DNA of 64,000 nucleotides, from contig NC_003281.10 of the NCBI RefSeq assembly GCF_000002985.6, positions 5,084,001-5,148,000 of the forward strand, in the 5' to 3' direction. Shown in pieces: positions 1-10,805 of this stretch. How positions within the stretch are numbered: the first letter of the stretch is position 1; each line of letters starts with the position of its first letter. The stretch comes from Caenorhabditis elegans (taxonomy: Eukaryota; Nematoda; Chromadorea; Rhabditida; Rhabditidae). The notes beneath the pieces are model-generated. The model was not told the origin of the DNA, did no database searches, and saw only the letters and a list, made by a program, of their open reading frames with translations. A program made the position numbers and the translations under genes.

Positions 1-665
1 TTAATAACGTCAATAATTTTTTTTGCACACCACTTCAACTAAAAGAGCCTTAAAACAACATAAACATATTTAAAAATGCTTGAAAATGTTTGAAATTATG
101 GTTTTGCCGCCAATACCTAACGGGACCCAACTTTAGAGGGTGGAGCCTTTACATTTGACCGTGGAGCGCGTTTGCACCTCGATCTAAAAATCATTTCACT
201 CACCGATACCTATAACCGTATAATGGACCACTTGTAATATTGACGGATGGTTTTTTAGAGGAATATCCTATTCGAACACGAACCATTTGACCGGTGTTCA
301 CAAATTCTGAGACAACCTGAAGTTGTGGAACTTGCGCGTGAAATATTATGATGTATACTACCCAGGCGCGAAATTTTGCGATGTTAGCTCCAAAAATACG
401 GTTCCAGGTCCCTAATTTTTTATTACATGCGAATAGGTGTGCGCCTTTAAAGATTACTGTGTGTTTTCAAACTTTTGTTGATGTGGAATTTTAAACGATT
501 TTTCATAGTTGTTTCGATAAAAAATATGTGTATTTTTGTTAAAAACTCACATGTAAAAATGTAACGCATAAGTTTTAAAGAAATCGTGAGATAAATTATT
601 AGGAAAAAATTCAATTCCGCATAACTGAAAGTTTGAAATTACAGTAATCTTTAAAGTCTTTTAAT
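1..665. repeat. Dispersed nematode repeat in cah-1 intron
   Basis: This is the left-edge part of the first intron of the minus-strand gene at 1038-1289. The stretch at about 360-475 has the 'ggcgcgaaatttt ... gtgcgcctttaaagattactgt' pattern. Related, diverged copies lie in this window near 18081, 18565, 26300, 43640, 50250 and 52650, so it is a dispersed repeat and not a gene. I see no coding exon here. Confidence 0.5.
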
Positions 666-918
666 GAGACCCGAAGAACTCGGGGGATGTCCAATTGGGG
701 GGATTACCAACTCGGGGGGATTGGCCCCGCCCACAGAACCGTGGCTTGCAATACGCCCATTTCTGCAACTGCCGCACGGTTTTAAAATTATTTTTTCTTG
801 TTAATTCTCGCTCTATTGAGAAAAATACAGTTTTAAAACCGTGCGGCAGTTGCAGAAATGGGCGTATTGCAAGCCACGGTTCTGTGGGCGGGGCCAATCC
901 CCCGAGTTCTTCGGTCTC
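666..918. mobile_element. Fold-back MITE with 8-bp target duplication
   Basis: A 253-bp inverted-repeat element. The inner arms at about 719-787 and 832-899 are nearly perfect complements of about 69 bp around a 44-bp loop. The outer termini are gagacccgaagaactcgg on the left and its complement ending in ttcggtctc on the right, with one extra base on the left. The arms are flanked by identical copies of cttttaat at 658-665 and 919-926, which fits an 8-bp target-site duplication. A TSD of that length with inverted termini is typical of hAT-type non-autonomous elements, but the superfamily is inferred from length alone. Antiparallel open frames across it are consequences of the palindrome, not genes. 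Confidence 0.8.
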
Positions 919-1037
919 CTTTTAATATTTTAGTGAACGTCTTTGGAAGTCCGCCGCTTTTTATAAATTAACAAATCGATTTTGCAATCAAAATGTTGTC
1001 TTCAAGTTAAAAAATCTCAATAATTATTCATGCTCAC

Positions 1038-1289
1038 CGGTAATTTATCCAACCTGACTGGCTTAACACTAGCATCGAATAAAAGTCGATCTGGTTGAAT
1101 ATCGATTGGTGATTGCAATCTTCCCTTCTTACACATCCACCAATCTTTCTCCACAAGACCCCAAAAATGGGGACCTCCAAAAACATCAGAATCATATGAC
1201 CATTGATAGTTTTGACTAGATTTCAATGGAGAAATGTGACAAGTGAGAATGATGAGAAATAAGGGAAAATGGCTACATTCAAAGCGCAT
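1038..1289 (-). CDS. cah-1: Carbonic anhydrase-related protein, first coding exon (partial)
   Basis: Minus-strand 5' exon of an alpha-carbonic-anhydrase family gene; the rest lies left of the window. The ATG is at 1287-1289, with an acceptor-like TTCAG just upstream (complement at 1297-1301). The first residues form a hydrophobic signal peptide (FPLFLIILTCHISPL). The sequence then carries the family's N-terminal motifs: a WSYD start, the FWGLV segment and QSPIDIQ. The spacing resembles the CARP X/XI branch, which lacks full zinc ligation and is thought to be non-catalytic and secreted; the zinc-ligand region is outside the window, so this cannot be checked here. The exon ends at a consensus donor (GTGAGC, complement at 1032-1037). 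I recognise it as C. elegans cah-1 because of its family and its neighbours dpy-17, sax-2 and tbx-2; cah-2 is the alternative. Confidence 0.8.
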
Positions 1290-3463
1290 AGGAGATCTGA
1301 ATTATTGAATTGAGTTGATTTTACTCATTTGTGAGATCTAGATCGTTAATTATTTTATAAATTTTCAGTTTAAATATTTCACCATCTTGAAGACCGAAAC
1401 TTTTTAGCCTCTGAAAATTGAAAAAGACATGATCACCTGAGAAATAATGATTGCTTTCTTTTGCTTCGTCTTCTTCGAATTCGACTACTTGGAGATGGTT
1501 GCTATGTTATTAAACTCGGTCCTTTTTCTTCGAATAACCAATAGCAAAAATAAAGGAGTCTGTCTTAAATTGAGATACTGAATTTTTGATTGGAAATTCG
1601 AACACCCCCTCGACCTATTATTCTGAAAATAAAGAGACGCAGATATTGGGGGAAAGAATCTGAGAAAAAGGGAAAGAGATGGGCGACACAAAACGAAATG
1701 AGCGGAATTTGTAATGAGGATGAGAGTCTACGAAAAATGGGAAATTGAGATGTGTGTGTGGGGAAGAAAGAAGCATGAAAAGAAGAAGATGGAACCTCAT
1801 AATAATGGGTTCATCCCCATTGATACAAATAAGACGAAGAATAAATAAATAAAATGAGAGAGGGAGCAAAAATATTGAAAATTTGAAGATGAAAAATGAT
1901 TCAGGGACTGTAACATTTGAACAAGGTTTGGAAAATCTAGGGATCATTAGCTCAATAATTAGTTTTTTCGAGTTCTCAGTCCTGATCTGGGTTGAAGAAT
2001 TTTAGTTGTTTTTCGAAAAACTGTACACATTTTCGAACAATAATATTAGGAAATGTAACTGTAATTTAAAAATCTATAAACTGTTTAAGATTAAAAAAAA
2101 AAGAAAACGATTCAAACTTACAAAATTGTTGATTTTTGGTAAAGCATTTTACAGGATGTTTGAAAATCATACAATTTCGGTAAGACGCCAGAGGGGCGGT
2201 GAGGCGATGAAGAGACGCCACTGGATGGATGTCATGTCCAGTTTCATTGTCTATGTACTTTGAAATAACTTCTCAAAAACTACCTCCAGTAACCAAAAAG
2301 CTTCCACATTCATTTAAGCTCTCCCTCGACCATTTTCCAATTTTCGAGCCAAATTGGGCGGCCGTATATCCACCTCCAAAAAGGGCTCATCCTTTTTTCT
2401 TTTTCCCTTCATTTCAAGTCTCGTTTCGTTTTCGAAACGATTTAACACATACTTGCACACACGACGCTTCAGTCATTCACAAAACACTATTTATATTGGA
2501 GTAGACGAAGAAGAGGATGAAACGGAAGGAAGATTGAGATGAAGAAGAAGAAGAAGAATGGAACAGGAGACCAGATGGAAAATATATTGGACTGACTTAA
2601 ATCCACTGAATGGGTGCACAAAATAAATTGGAATTTCGAAAAAAAAGAAAGACCGGATGAACATTTGGAAAAATTTGGACAAAGGTGAGCGAAGAGAAGT
2701 GAACAACGGGATTGCAGTTCGTTACAGCTTACAGTTGGAACTGTTCTTAAACAATCTAAAAACCCTTAATATTCTGAAAAAATAGTTTTCCTATAATTTG
2801 TGCAAGACGAAAATTCGATTTTTCACCGAAAAAAAAAACTATAAAATTCTCAAAGTTTACATTCAATAGATATCGATTGCTCTGACAACTAAGGAAATTT
2901 AGTTGCAAAAGTTATTGTTAAGCACAAACATATATATGCGCTTTCTGAAAATTCAGCAATAATGATTCAATTCAACAGAAAAGTTGTTTTGAATAGTTGA
3001 AGAAATGCAGCTTAACCTAATAAAACACGGAAACAAAACGGAAAGCTGGTGGGTGGGAAACAAAAAAGGTGCCACGATTTATAGTGCCCCGAATATTTTA
3101 TGAGTGCTCTTTTCCTCTGTGCTCTTTTTTCTCAGTTGAACAAGTCACTTCAATTTCAACGACTGCACATGCATGTTTCCGAGGAGTTCCATGTAAAACA
3201 GACAAAAACATGAAATGGAGAAAAGAATTGAAGAGAAATAGGAGTGAAAAGGTGTTGGAGAGAAAGAAATGAGCAATTGATTTAAGCTTGTTTATTTATA
3301 TATGAGTATTCATATACTTATGAAGCTAATTTATTCAATTTTTAGTGTTTTAGAGCAATTTAATTTACTGACGTGCCAAGAATTTGGAACTTTCTTGGTA
3401 ATTATGGCAAATAGAATGCTTGATAACTAATGGAAACTTACTAGGTCTGATATTATGAATATA

Positions 3464-3516
3464 TTTAGGTTTAGGATTAGGCTTAGGTAAAGGGTTAGAC
3501 ATTAGCCTAGGCTCAG
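3464..3516 (+). repeat. Degenerate telomere-like TTAGGC tract
   Basis: The sequence runs through imperfect units ttaggt, ttaggat, taggcttagg, gggttag and ttagcctagg. The nematode telomere unit is TTAGGC, so this reads as a decayed interstitial telomere-like repeat. No exact tandem array survives. Confidence 0.4.
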
Positions 3517-4860
3517 GTTTTGGCACAGAGTCAAGCTGAAACCTATTGTTTTAGCTTTGTTCCTTAGTTTTGAGTTTGTTGAGTAATCGCCAAGATAAGC
3601 AAAGACCAAAATCTGTATCGTGAGAGCTTGAGCTCGATGATTCTAAAATTTTATGACAAAACACTTTCATAAAGTTCTGGTTTTACGGAACGAAATCTGT
3701 AAAATGGAAAATATCTCAGAAAACTGAAAAGATCTGAGTTCCACAAGACTCATTTTCCTTCTTTTGGTCTCACATACCTCATTTCATGAATAATTTCGAT
3801 AGTCTTTTGGTCCGTTTTACTGCATACCGAAGAAGACCGAAGAGACTACTTGAAAATAAGAAGAGATACAAGTTGGAAAAAGAAGAGGAGAAAGATTCTT
3901 TCGCACGCCATATTTCATGAATCTATAATTGATATTGAATGAAATGAGTGGGAAGCAAGATTTTTAGAATTTTAGAATATTTGGAAGGGAATATCACGTC
4001 ACACTGTGGGAAAATGGAAGGAGTTGAGGGAGAGGTGGGATTTGATGAAAATTGGGTTTTATTGGTTTCTAGAGATAATTTATACATTTGTTTTGTGATC
4101 AATCGCGTTGTGAAAATATACTATATCACCGAAAGTTCTACTCCCAGTTGAACTCTCCCACTTTTAAATTGAAAATTAATATTAAGTTACATAAAAACAC
4201 ACGTGTGTAAATAACGATTTCATGACAAAATGCAAACAAATAGGAAATGGAGGAGGAAGAAACTCCCAGTTAACTCGAAAGTGGAGTCGTGTCGTTGGGA
4301 ATTTTGTTTTGAACGATAAAATATAGCCTGAAACAAACAAATAAATAGGCAACTTCTGAATTCTCCCCATTAAAATAATATCTACCAGCAACAGGAACAA
4401 GCCAAAGCTCGGTGGTCCTCATAACTTCCTAAACATACTAAATCGCGTATCCTCAAACTGGCGTATCTAGAAAAATGCGAGTCTAGTAAACAAATGTTCA
4501 ACTAACAAAATTATCAGAAAGATTTGTTCGTTTTTTTTGCGTTACAAATTTCTGCCCACTTTCTATTATTTAAAACAAAATCCCCACAATACCTTTAGGA
4601 AAAAAATAGAATTAACGGAGCACAACAAAAACGGTGGAGGCAATATAAAAAAGTGAATCCTTTTTTCTTTCTTCCATGTACATTTAGAGTTAAGTCTTCG
4701 AAATGAATTCTCTTCTTTTTTTTCGTTTTCTCATTGTTCATTCGTCCCATTTTCTGTGTTTCTGAGCAACCAGAAAACACAGAAAAAGAGCAAAATATGA
4801 AAGAAAACCAAAATGTGTGGTATAGTATAATTGAAATGGAAAAATTGTCTCTGTCTTTAC

Positions 4861-4935
4861 TAAACTACAAAACTAAAATAAAAAACTAAAAAACTAAAAT
4901 AAAAAACTAAAATAATATAAACTAAAATAAACTTT
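4861..4935. repeat. Simple repeat (CTAAAATAAAAAA-like)
   Basis: About six imperfect units of ctaaaataaaa or ctaaaaaa occur in tandem, bounded by ordinary AT-rich sequence. Confidence 0.7.
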
Positions 4936-6712
4936 AAAAAAATAGGTCTAGGAATATCACGAAAAAGTTTTCCGAGGACGTTTATGGCTTCTTTGGGGTT
5001 TCAGTCTTATCAGGATTATGGAGAAGGATTAGAAGAGTGCAGAGAAGTATTTTATTTTTTCTGACTGAAAATTTATACAAAGAATTGACGTAATACTTTT
5101 ACTGCAAAATATGAATTTATGAACTCATAAACACACAAAAAATGGAATAAATAAAGTTGTACTTTTTGAATATACATAGAATAATCTTTGATATCTAATG
5201 GAACACTTTTCATTACTCTTGATTCAAATATGAAATTCTTTAGATAAGCAAAGTCAGTCTGCTCAAAAAATGATTTCACAAGTATTAGTCAGAAGTCTGA
5301 AAAAAATCATGAATTATACATCGGATTACCCTTTCAAAGCCACTTTTGACGTAGATTTGTAATTTTAAATATAATAAAAGAACACATTTGTTAAAAATAG
5401 ATCAAAAATTTACTAGCAGTGGTTCAAGTTTTTTAAAGTAAAAATATATTGTCACATATTATTGCGCACACTCTAAGTTCGAAAATCTTAATGTTTAAAT
5501 TAATTTTAGGAAATGTCACAATTTCAATTATATTGTAAACTTTAATGCACCCCACGAGATGTTCTTCTATTGACAAATATTTCTCCCAGTTCAATACATA
5601 TGTACGTCACCAAATCACAAAGCATCAGTGATAATGATGATACTACAACTATTTGATCATTTCTTCCTTCTTTGAATTGTTCAATGATTCCCTTTTCCCA
5701 TTGATATTTTACTAGACACCATCATGTTCAGTGTTCTTTGATGGAATCGTAGGATATTGAAGAAGAACATGTGAAGAGGAGAACAGGTGTAGGAACTGTA
5801 TATCTGACTAGGAATTAAATTTTCTGGTAGAAATGCAGTTTTCTGCCTGGACATAATTGTGCGGAAAATTTTTTAGGCACAAATTTGCAAGCAATCTCCG
5901 AGCTTCCTCATAGTTTTTTTATTTAAACGTTTATATGGAAATGTAGAAAAATATAAGACCTCTCAAAAAGCGATCGTTATCTTTTTCTTGAAATTTATGT
6001 ACCCTCCAGAATTAAGAACCAGGCACAATATCCCCTGATCGTATTTTTTCAATAATTTGGCAAAACTTTGTGGTGAATCTCCTTGGCAAAGAGATCTAAT
6101 TTTATTGCCTGGCATTTGATATAATCAGATGTAAATATTGAAAGAATATGTTATAATTTGATTCAGGTTTTCTGCATCACAAAAAATTAATTCATTTTCA
6201 TCATAATTGTTTCATTAAAAGGAATATTTGATTTTACAAAAATGAAAATTGGGAGATGAAAGGAGATGAAACCGTAAACGGACGTACCCGCTTTGCCTGT
6301 GATATATTTTAAAAAGTCAATATCTAGTTATTTCAAAAAAGCAAAAACTTCAATAACCAAAAAATTTTAAAACCACCGAAAATAACAGCCACTCCTTCGT
6401 CTAGATTCTGGATTTCGTCCAGAGTTCTGAAAAAAAAACACCAAAATCCGGATGTTTGTCCACGCTTAAACATTTTACACAAAGCAAAATTTACTATGTA
6501 ATTTTCTTTTTGCGTTTTTTGAATAGGATAACTTTATCAGGCATTCTCTTAGAATTTGGAAAAACGTGACTCCAAAGAACAATATCTGATGCGAACAGAA
6601 ACGGATTGTACCCATTTCTCCCTTGATATCTAGAACTTTGCTACCTGTAAGGATCACTGATCACTGTACGATTCAAATATATATGTTCTATCAGAATATT
6701 CTAATTAATTCG

Positions 6713-6760
6713 AAATATTGTAATTTCCTGAATGGAGCTATTCAGGAAATTACAATATTT
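6713..6760. repeat. Perfect 21-bp inverted repeat, 6-nt loop
   Basis: The arm at 6713-6733 (aaatattgtaatttcctgaa + t) is the exact reverse complement of 6740-6760, with ggagct between. It could form a cruciform or be the end of a small element. I cannot assign it. Confidence 0.7.
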
Positions 6761-6925
6761 TGCATGTATATATGCTTTTGCATGTAAAAATCTTGGTTCC
6801 CAAATCTGCGACACTTATACTTCAGAAAGGTATGCGTTTTTTCACAGTAAAAATCGCGTAATATCATGCAACCCTTTCAGTGTTGACCAGCTGAATGGGA
6901 GACCCTCTGTAGTTGATTTGAATTG

Positions 6926-7691
6926 AATTGAATTGAATTTATTACGATTGAAATCGCGATAATAAACATAATAAACATACGATAATAAACATACAGAAAA
7001 TCAATTATCATCTGAAAAGTTGATTAGTTGGTACATGAATGTGCGGGTGTCAGGGAGATGAATAATGGGTAAAAGTATTAAACATGCATAGGACATGAGG
7101 TGCCAAAATAAGATTCATTGCGCTAATTTTTATAGAACTTAATACTCTATTTGTGAAAAAGTGCCTTCGTAGTTTGGTTTTGCATTTCCCCCAGATGAAC
7201 TTGGTTTTGGTACGAGTTTTACTATTTTTATCTATTTTGAAAAATTGGTCAGTGTCAATATCAACTTTGTTCACTAGCATTTTCGACAAGAAAACTTTAT
7301 CAATAGCTTTACGCCGAGCCTCTAAAGTTGATAAGTTAAATAGTTCATTACGTTGAATAGCGCTCTTATAGTCGGGGTCATCTGTTCTGATGTATTTTCC
7401 CTTTTGCCTGCTGTATAGTTTCCTAGTGAACGAGTTTTGTACGGATTCAATTGCTTTAATATCTTGTTTTTTCAACGGACTACTTACTTCGGTACCATAT
7501 TCAAGTATGGGTCTCACAAAGGTTTTGTAAAGTAATGTATGGAGCCTTGTGTTCTTACTACAATAGTTCGAAAATATTTGATGGATCATAAACTTAGATT
7601 TCATTACTGATTTTTTCCAATGCATTGAAAAGCTAAGGTTTGGTTCAATTTGAAATCCTAGATCTCTGACAATAGTACTCCGAGTAATTTT
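6926..7691 (-). mobile_element. 5'-truncated non-LTR retrotransposon (LINE) with TTCAA tail
   Basis: Read on the minus strand, about 7691 to 7050 encodes the C-terminal part of a non-LTR reverse transcriptase. It has the 'RDLGFQIEPNLSFSMHW' segment, then 'LLYKTFVRPILEYGTEVSSP', 'IESVQNSFTRKLYS' and a basic C-terminus. The catalytic YxDD region upstream is missing, so the copy is 5' truncated. Beyond the stop codon the minus strand continues through an AATAAA into a short tandem tail of TTCAA/AATTC units (complement of gaattgaattgaattgaatt, about 6921-6942). Short tandem 3' tails are characteristic of CR1-like nematode LINEs. The core frame is intact (191 codons from the first ATG), so the insertion may be fairly young. 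It is not a host gene. Confidence 0.8.
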
Positions 7692-7889
7692 TTTATTTTT
7701 TTTTATTTTTTAATTATATTTTAATTTAAAATAACTGAAGTTATCAAAAAGTAAAAGAGTTAGTTTTATAAAATGAGTATATGGAAAACAATATGAACCC
7801 TGGATTTGCACTTTGCAAAATATTTATGTTCCTTTCTCTTTCTTAACTTCCCACGCCATCTTTCTGTTTAGTTGTCGACCAATCTCATC

Positions 7890-7975
7890 ATTGATAACGT
7901 CCCACCCTTTTCTCCCCAACGCCATTAGTTCAGCAACAATTGCTCCGCCCCTTTTGACCATAATTGTATAAATAG
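7890..7975 (+). promoter_or_regulatory. Promoter of mini-protein gene: GATA site, GC motif, TATA box
   Basis: A TGATAA site lies near 7893. The motif ctccgcccctttt is at 7943-7955 and TATAAATAG is at 7967-7975, about 57 bp before the ATG. The same GC-rich motif and a TATA box recur at 10715-10728 and 10763-10770 upstream of the paralogue at 10806, which supports them as promoter parts. TGATAA would suit intestinal GATA-factor control; that is inference. Confidence 0.55.
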
Positions 7976-8031
7976 TCATTTATTGAACTAAAAAAACCAT
8001 CAAGCATCTACAGCTTTTCTCCCTTATAAAA

Positions 8032-8241
8032 ATGAACTTTTATTTCCTATTGAGCATTTTCTCTATCTTGCTCATTTCAACCAATGCTCAATTCTTCTTT
8101 CCATTCGGAATGGGATCAAACAGTAATGGATACAACAATTACAACTATAATGGAGGTGGTAACACTTATGGTAATGGATATGGAGTCAAGGATTCTGAAG
8201 GATATTTCTCAATGTGCAAAGGATGGACTTGTCAGAATTAG
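8032..8241 (+). CDS. Small secreted Cx4C mini-protein (copy 1)
   Basis: A single-exon frame of 69 residues. The first ~19 residues are a strongly hydrophobic signal peptide ending in STNA, so the mature chain should begin QFFFPFGMG. The middle is Asn/Gly/Tyr rich. The C-terminus is GYGVKDSEGYFSMCKGWTCQN, with two cysteines separated by four residues that could close a small disulfide ring. It is supported as a gene by a near-identical inverted copy (complement of 8924-9133), a diverged paralogue at 10806-11009 with the same architecture, a TATA box and an AATAAA signal at 8341-8346. I do not recognise the family. A secreted peptide or antimicrobial-like product is a guess from size and layout. 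Confidence 0.8.
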   Translation: MNFYFLLSIFSILLISTNAQFFFPFGMGSNSNGYNNYNYNGGGNTYGNGYGVKDSEGYFSMCKGWTCQN

Positions 8242-8300
8242 ATGAAGCAACACAATCAGACACATTATCGGGTTCAACTATTAATTCTCATTGAGCTTAC

Positions 8301-8865
8301 CTTGTTACTTTTCATTATGGATCTCCTGTTTCTTTTTTAAAATAAATTTACGCGATATATAAAACTTGTTACTTTCAAAAAAAATTTAATTTAAAAAAAA
8401 AGTATCTTTGATCCCCTTTTTGGAAGTTCTTCCTCCAAACCCAAGAGGAGGGTTGTTTACTGAAAATCCAAAATCTGATCATATATTGTAATTGATGAAT
8501 GACTGTCAGGCATCTTGTGTTTCAGATTTCTTTTTATAACTTTAATTTTAGCAAAAACAATAGATCACAAGTTAATTTTGTAATAATCAACACTATGACA
8601 AAATAATCCATAGCATGGTTTATTCATTTGCAGTACTTTCTTAAGATTATTCAAAAAACATTTCAGAGATTGAAATATGACTAATTTTCAAAATACATTT
8701 ATTTGAGAATAAGACTTCAGGCAATTCTGTTGTAGGCTTTATGAGGCAACATTAAAATAGTGTTTTGTTAATCTGTTGCAGCGTAAAATAATTTATTGTC
8801 TTTTTTCTATAAACAGTTAATTTGTTATTGATGACAACATGAGATCTGTTATGGAAAAAACAAAA
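8301..8865. other. Spacer between inverted gene copies
   Basis: About 565 bp of AT-rich sequence separates the two duplicated arms. It contains the AATAAA of copy 1 (8341-8346). I see no gene. Confidence 0.6.
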
Positions 8866-9328
8866 TAAGCTCAATGAGAATTAATAGTTGAACCCGAAAA
8901 AGTGTCTGATTATGTTGCTTCATCTAATTCTGACAAGTCCATCCTTTGCACATTGAGAAATATCCTTCAGAATCCTTGACTCCATATCCATTACCATAAG
9001 TGTTACCACGTCCATTATAGTTGTAATTGTTGTATCCATTACTGTTTGATCCCATTCCGAATGGAAAGAAGAATTGAGCATTGGTTGATATGAGCAAGAT
9101 AGAAAAAATGCTCAATAGGAAATAAAAGTTCATTTTTGTAAGGAAGAAAAGCTGTAGATGCTTGATGAATCTTCCAGTTCAATAAATGGCTATTTATTCA
9201 ATTATGGTCAAAAGGGGCGGAGCAATTGTTGCTGAACTGATGGCGTTGGGGCGTGAAGAGAAGTGCGCGGGACGTTGATGAGATTGGTCGACAACTAGAC
9301 AGAATTACGGCATGGGAAGATAAGGAAG
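8866..9328 (-). repeat. Right arm of inverted gene duplication
   Basis: Reverse-complement partner of 7840-8300. Homology runs from the 3' flank (complement of taagctcaatgag at 8866) through the coding region to about 200 bp upstream of the ATG. Compared with the left arm it lacks the TGATAA site and has TATAAATAG changed to GAATAAATAG. It also stops before an AATAAA equivalent. Confidence 0.85.
8924..9133 (-). CDS. Small secreted Cx4C mini-protein (copy 2)
   Basis: A 69-residue minus-strand frame differing from copy 1 (8032-8241) at three bases, one of which changes the protein (Gly to Arg in the Asn/Gly-rich middle). The signal peptide, the QFFFPFGMG mature start and the CKGWTC ring motif are identical. 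The proximal promoter is poorer: the TATA box has a T-to-A change, the upstream GATA site is deleted and no AATAAA is seen close downstream. It may be a weakly expressed copy or a very young pseudogene with an intact frame. Confidence 0.7.
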   Translation of the reverse strand: MNFYFLLSIFSILLISTNAQFFFPFGMGSNSNGYNNYNYNGRGNTYGNGYGVKDSEGYFSMCKGWTCQN

Positions 9329-10705
9329 CTATGGGAAAAATTCATGATTGTAATGGAAATTGAAATATAACAGTAAAATGTATCAGCTCGCATTCAGCTA
9401 ATGAAACTTTCATTTAGTATTGTACTCGCAATGGCCTTTGAAAAATAGTAATCTGTGCCAGCTGGAAAACATTTAAAGTTTGGCATAAAGCAAAATTCTG
9501 TGTACTTTATCATGTTTTTGCAGTATTTGAAACTGTCACTGAAACTTATTTGAAGGTGGTGTAGCTTTGACAGGAATTTGACAGGAAATTTTGAAACTTT
9601 AGTCCAGTTTATGAGGTCTTCATCTTTTCTTGGCCAGTGATCTTAAAAGGTAACAACGTAAGTGAGACCATTTTTCAAAAGGTTCAATGGGAGAAAGTTC
9701 GCGAAGAATGAATGAATTCTGTTTGGTATTGCATGTTCTTTGGAGTCACGTTTTCGTCGGTATCATGCATCTCTAGGTTCAATGGTAGCTGGATTTTTTT
9801 TTCATAATCCAGATTTATGATATGCAAAAATTCAACAGAAAACAAAATTTGAACTTTGAAACCGAATAACCTTGATTCAAAGATGCCACTTTCAACGCCA
9901 AGCAAAATTATAATGAAATAATGAACACTTTCAGCGATAACATAGCTAACTGATTGAAGGTCAATTTATTTCAAGGTCTTGATCTTTTCAATCAAATATA
10001 TCAATGAAATACTAGGCTAAAAATGGGCAATATTAATATAAATAAGTTGCAAACGTTGGCAGAAAAATGCAAGGACTTGTCGAGATTGTGCATTACATAT
10101 AGCAATTCAATGGATTTGTAATGGATTTTGACATCTACTGTCATCCTACTGACTCAGCAATACCGTACCCCACATTCATTTCTTCCATCCTCACGTTCAG
10201 TGAAATTTCACATGCTTCTCTTTTGTTACCAGAGAACATTCAAGTGTTTTAATGAACTCAAAATGCCCCCCAATTCACATCACTGAACACTTTTTAGTCA
10301 TACAATATGTGGGGATATGAGGAAAGTACTGTAAGAAATATTACTGTTTTTTTGCGTCGAGTTAACTTGCACGTGTGCATAGAATAAGATGCAATTGCAA
10401 TGCAATGTGTGTTCACAGTTTTGCATCGACTCAATATATGCTCAAAAGGCTTACCCAACATTAAGGCAATTCAACTGTAGAATGTAGACGGTAAGGCTTC
10501 AGGCAAGAATAATATCTCGAAAATTGACTGAAGTCATCTGCTATCGCATACTACTCGAACACTACTGGGAGTTTTATTCGGAATTGCACTACCCATTTTA
10601 CAAAGTACATGACTCTAATCAACTGATAAAATACAACTCAAAAGATAACAAGAACATAATATCAAACAATCAAGATCTAGACGAACAATACCAGAAACTA
10701 TTACA
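9329..10705. other. Intergenic, no gene recognised
   Basis: AT-rich sequence between the mini-protein copies. Open frames at 9684-9905 and 10524-10712 are short and have no recognisable features; the second ends at the promoter of the next paralogue. Confidence 0.5.
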
Positions 10706-10714
10706 CCATTGAAG

Positions 10715-10770
10715 GTCCGCCCCTTTTTGGACTGATCCCCGAAACTACAGTACCCCACACTGTATAAAAG
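10715..10770 (+). promoter_or_regulatory. Promoter of paralogue 3: GC motif and TATA box
   Basis: The motif gtccgccccttttt (10715-10728) matches the one at 7943-7955. TATAAAAG at 10763-10770 is about 36 bp upstream of the ATG. Confidence 0.55.
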
Positions 10771-10805
10771 GGACCAATCTTGCAAGAAAATGCAGAAAAC
10801 AAACC

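Larger units (their letters stand above)
1290..6926. other. Intergenic region upstream of cah-1
   Basis: About 5.6 kb with no supported gene. Open frames are short, AT-rich and without homology I recognise. It holds a degenerate telomere-like tract (3464-3516), a CTAAAATAAAA simple repeat (4861-4935) and a short perfect hairpin (6713-6760). It probably includes the promoter of the minus-strand gene that starts at 1289. Confidence 0.5.
7840..8300 (+). repeat. Left arm of inverted gene duplication
   Basis: About 460 bp including the promoter, the complete coding sequence and the start of the 3' flank of the mini-protein gene. It is matched in opposite orientation by 8866-9328 across a spacer of about 565 bp. 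The coding parts differ at only 3 of 210 bases, while the promoter parts differ much more. Confidence 0.85.

Noticed and set aside
661..925. Two opposite frames of 76-78 codons
   Set aside because: They arise from the palindromic MITE, each arm mirroring the other.
1485..1947. Minus-strand frames of 68 and 109 codons upstream of cah-1
   Set aside because: Phe/Ser/Leu-rich products of AT-rich DNA with no conserved motif and no phase-compatible link to the cah-1 exon.
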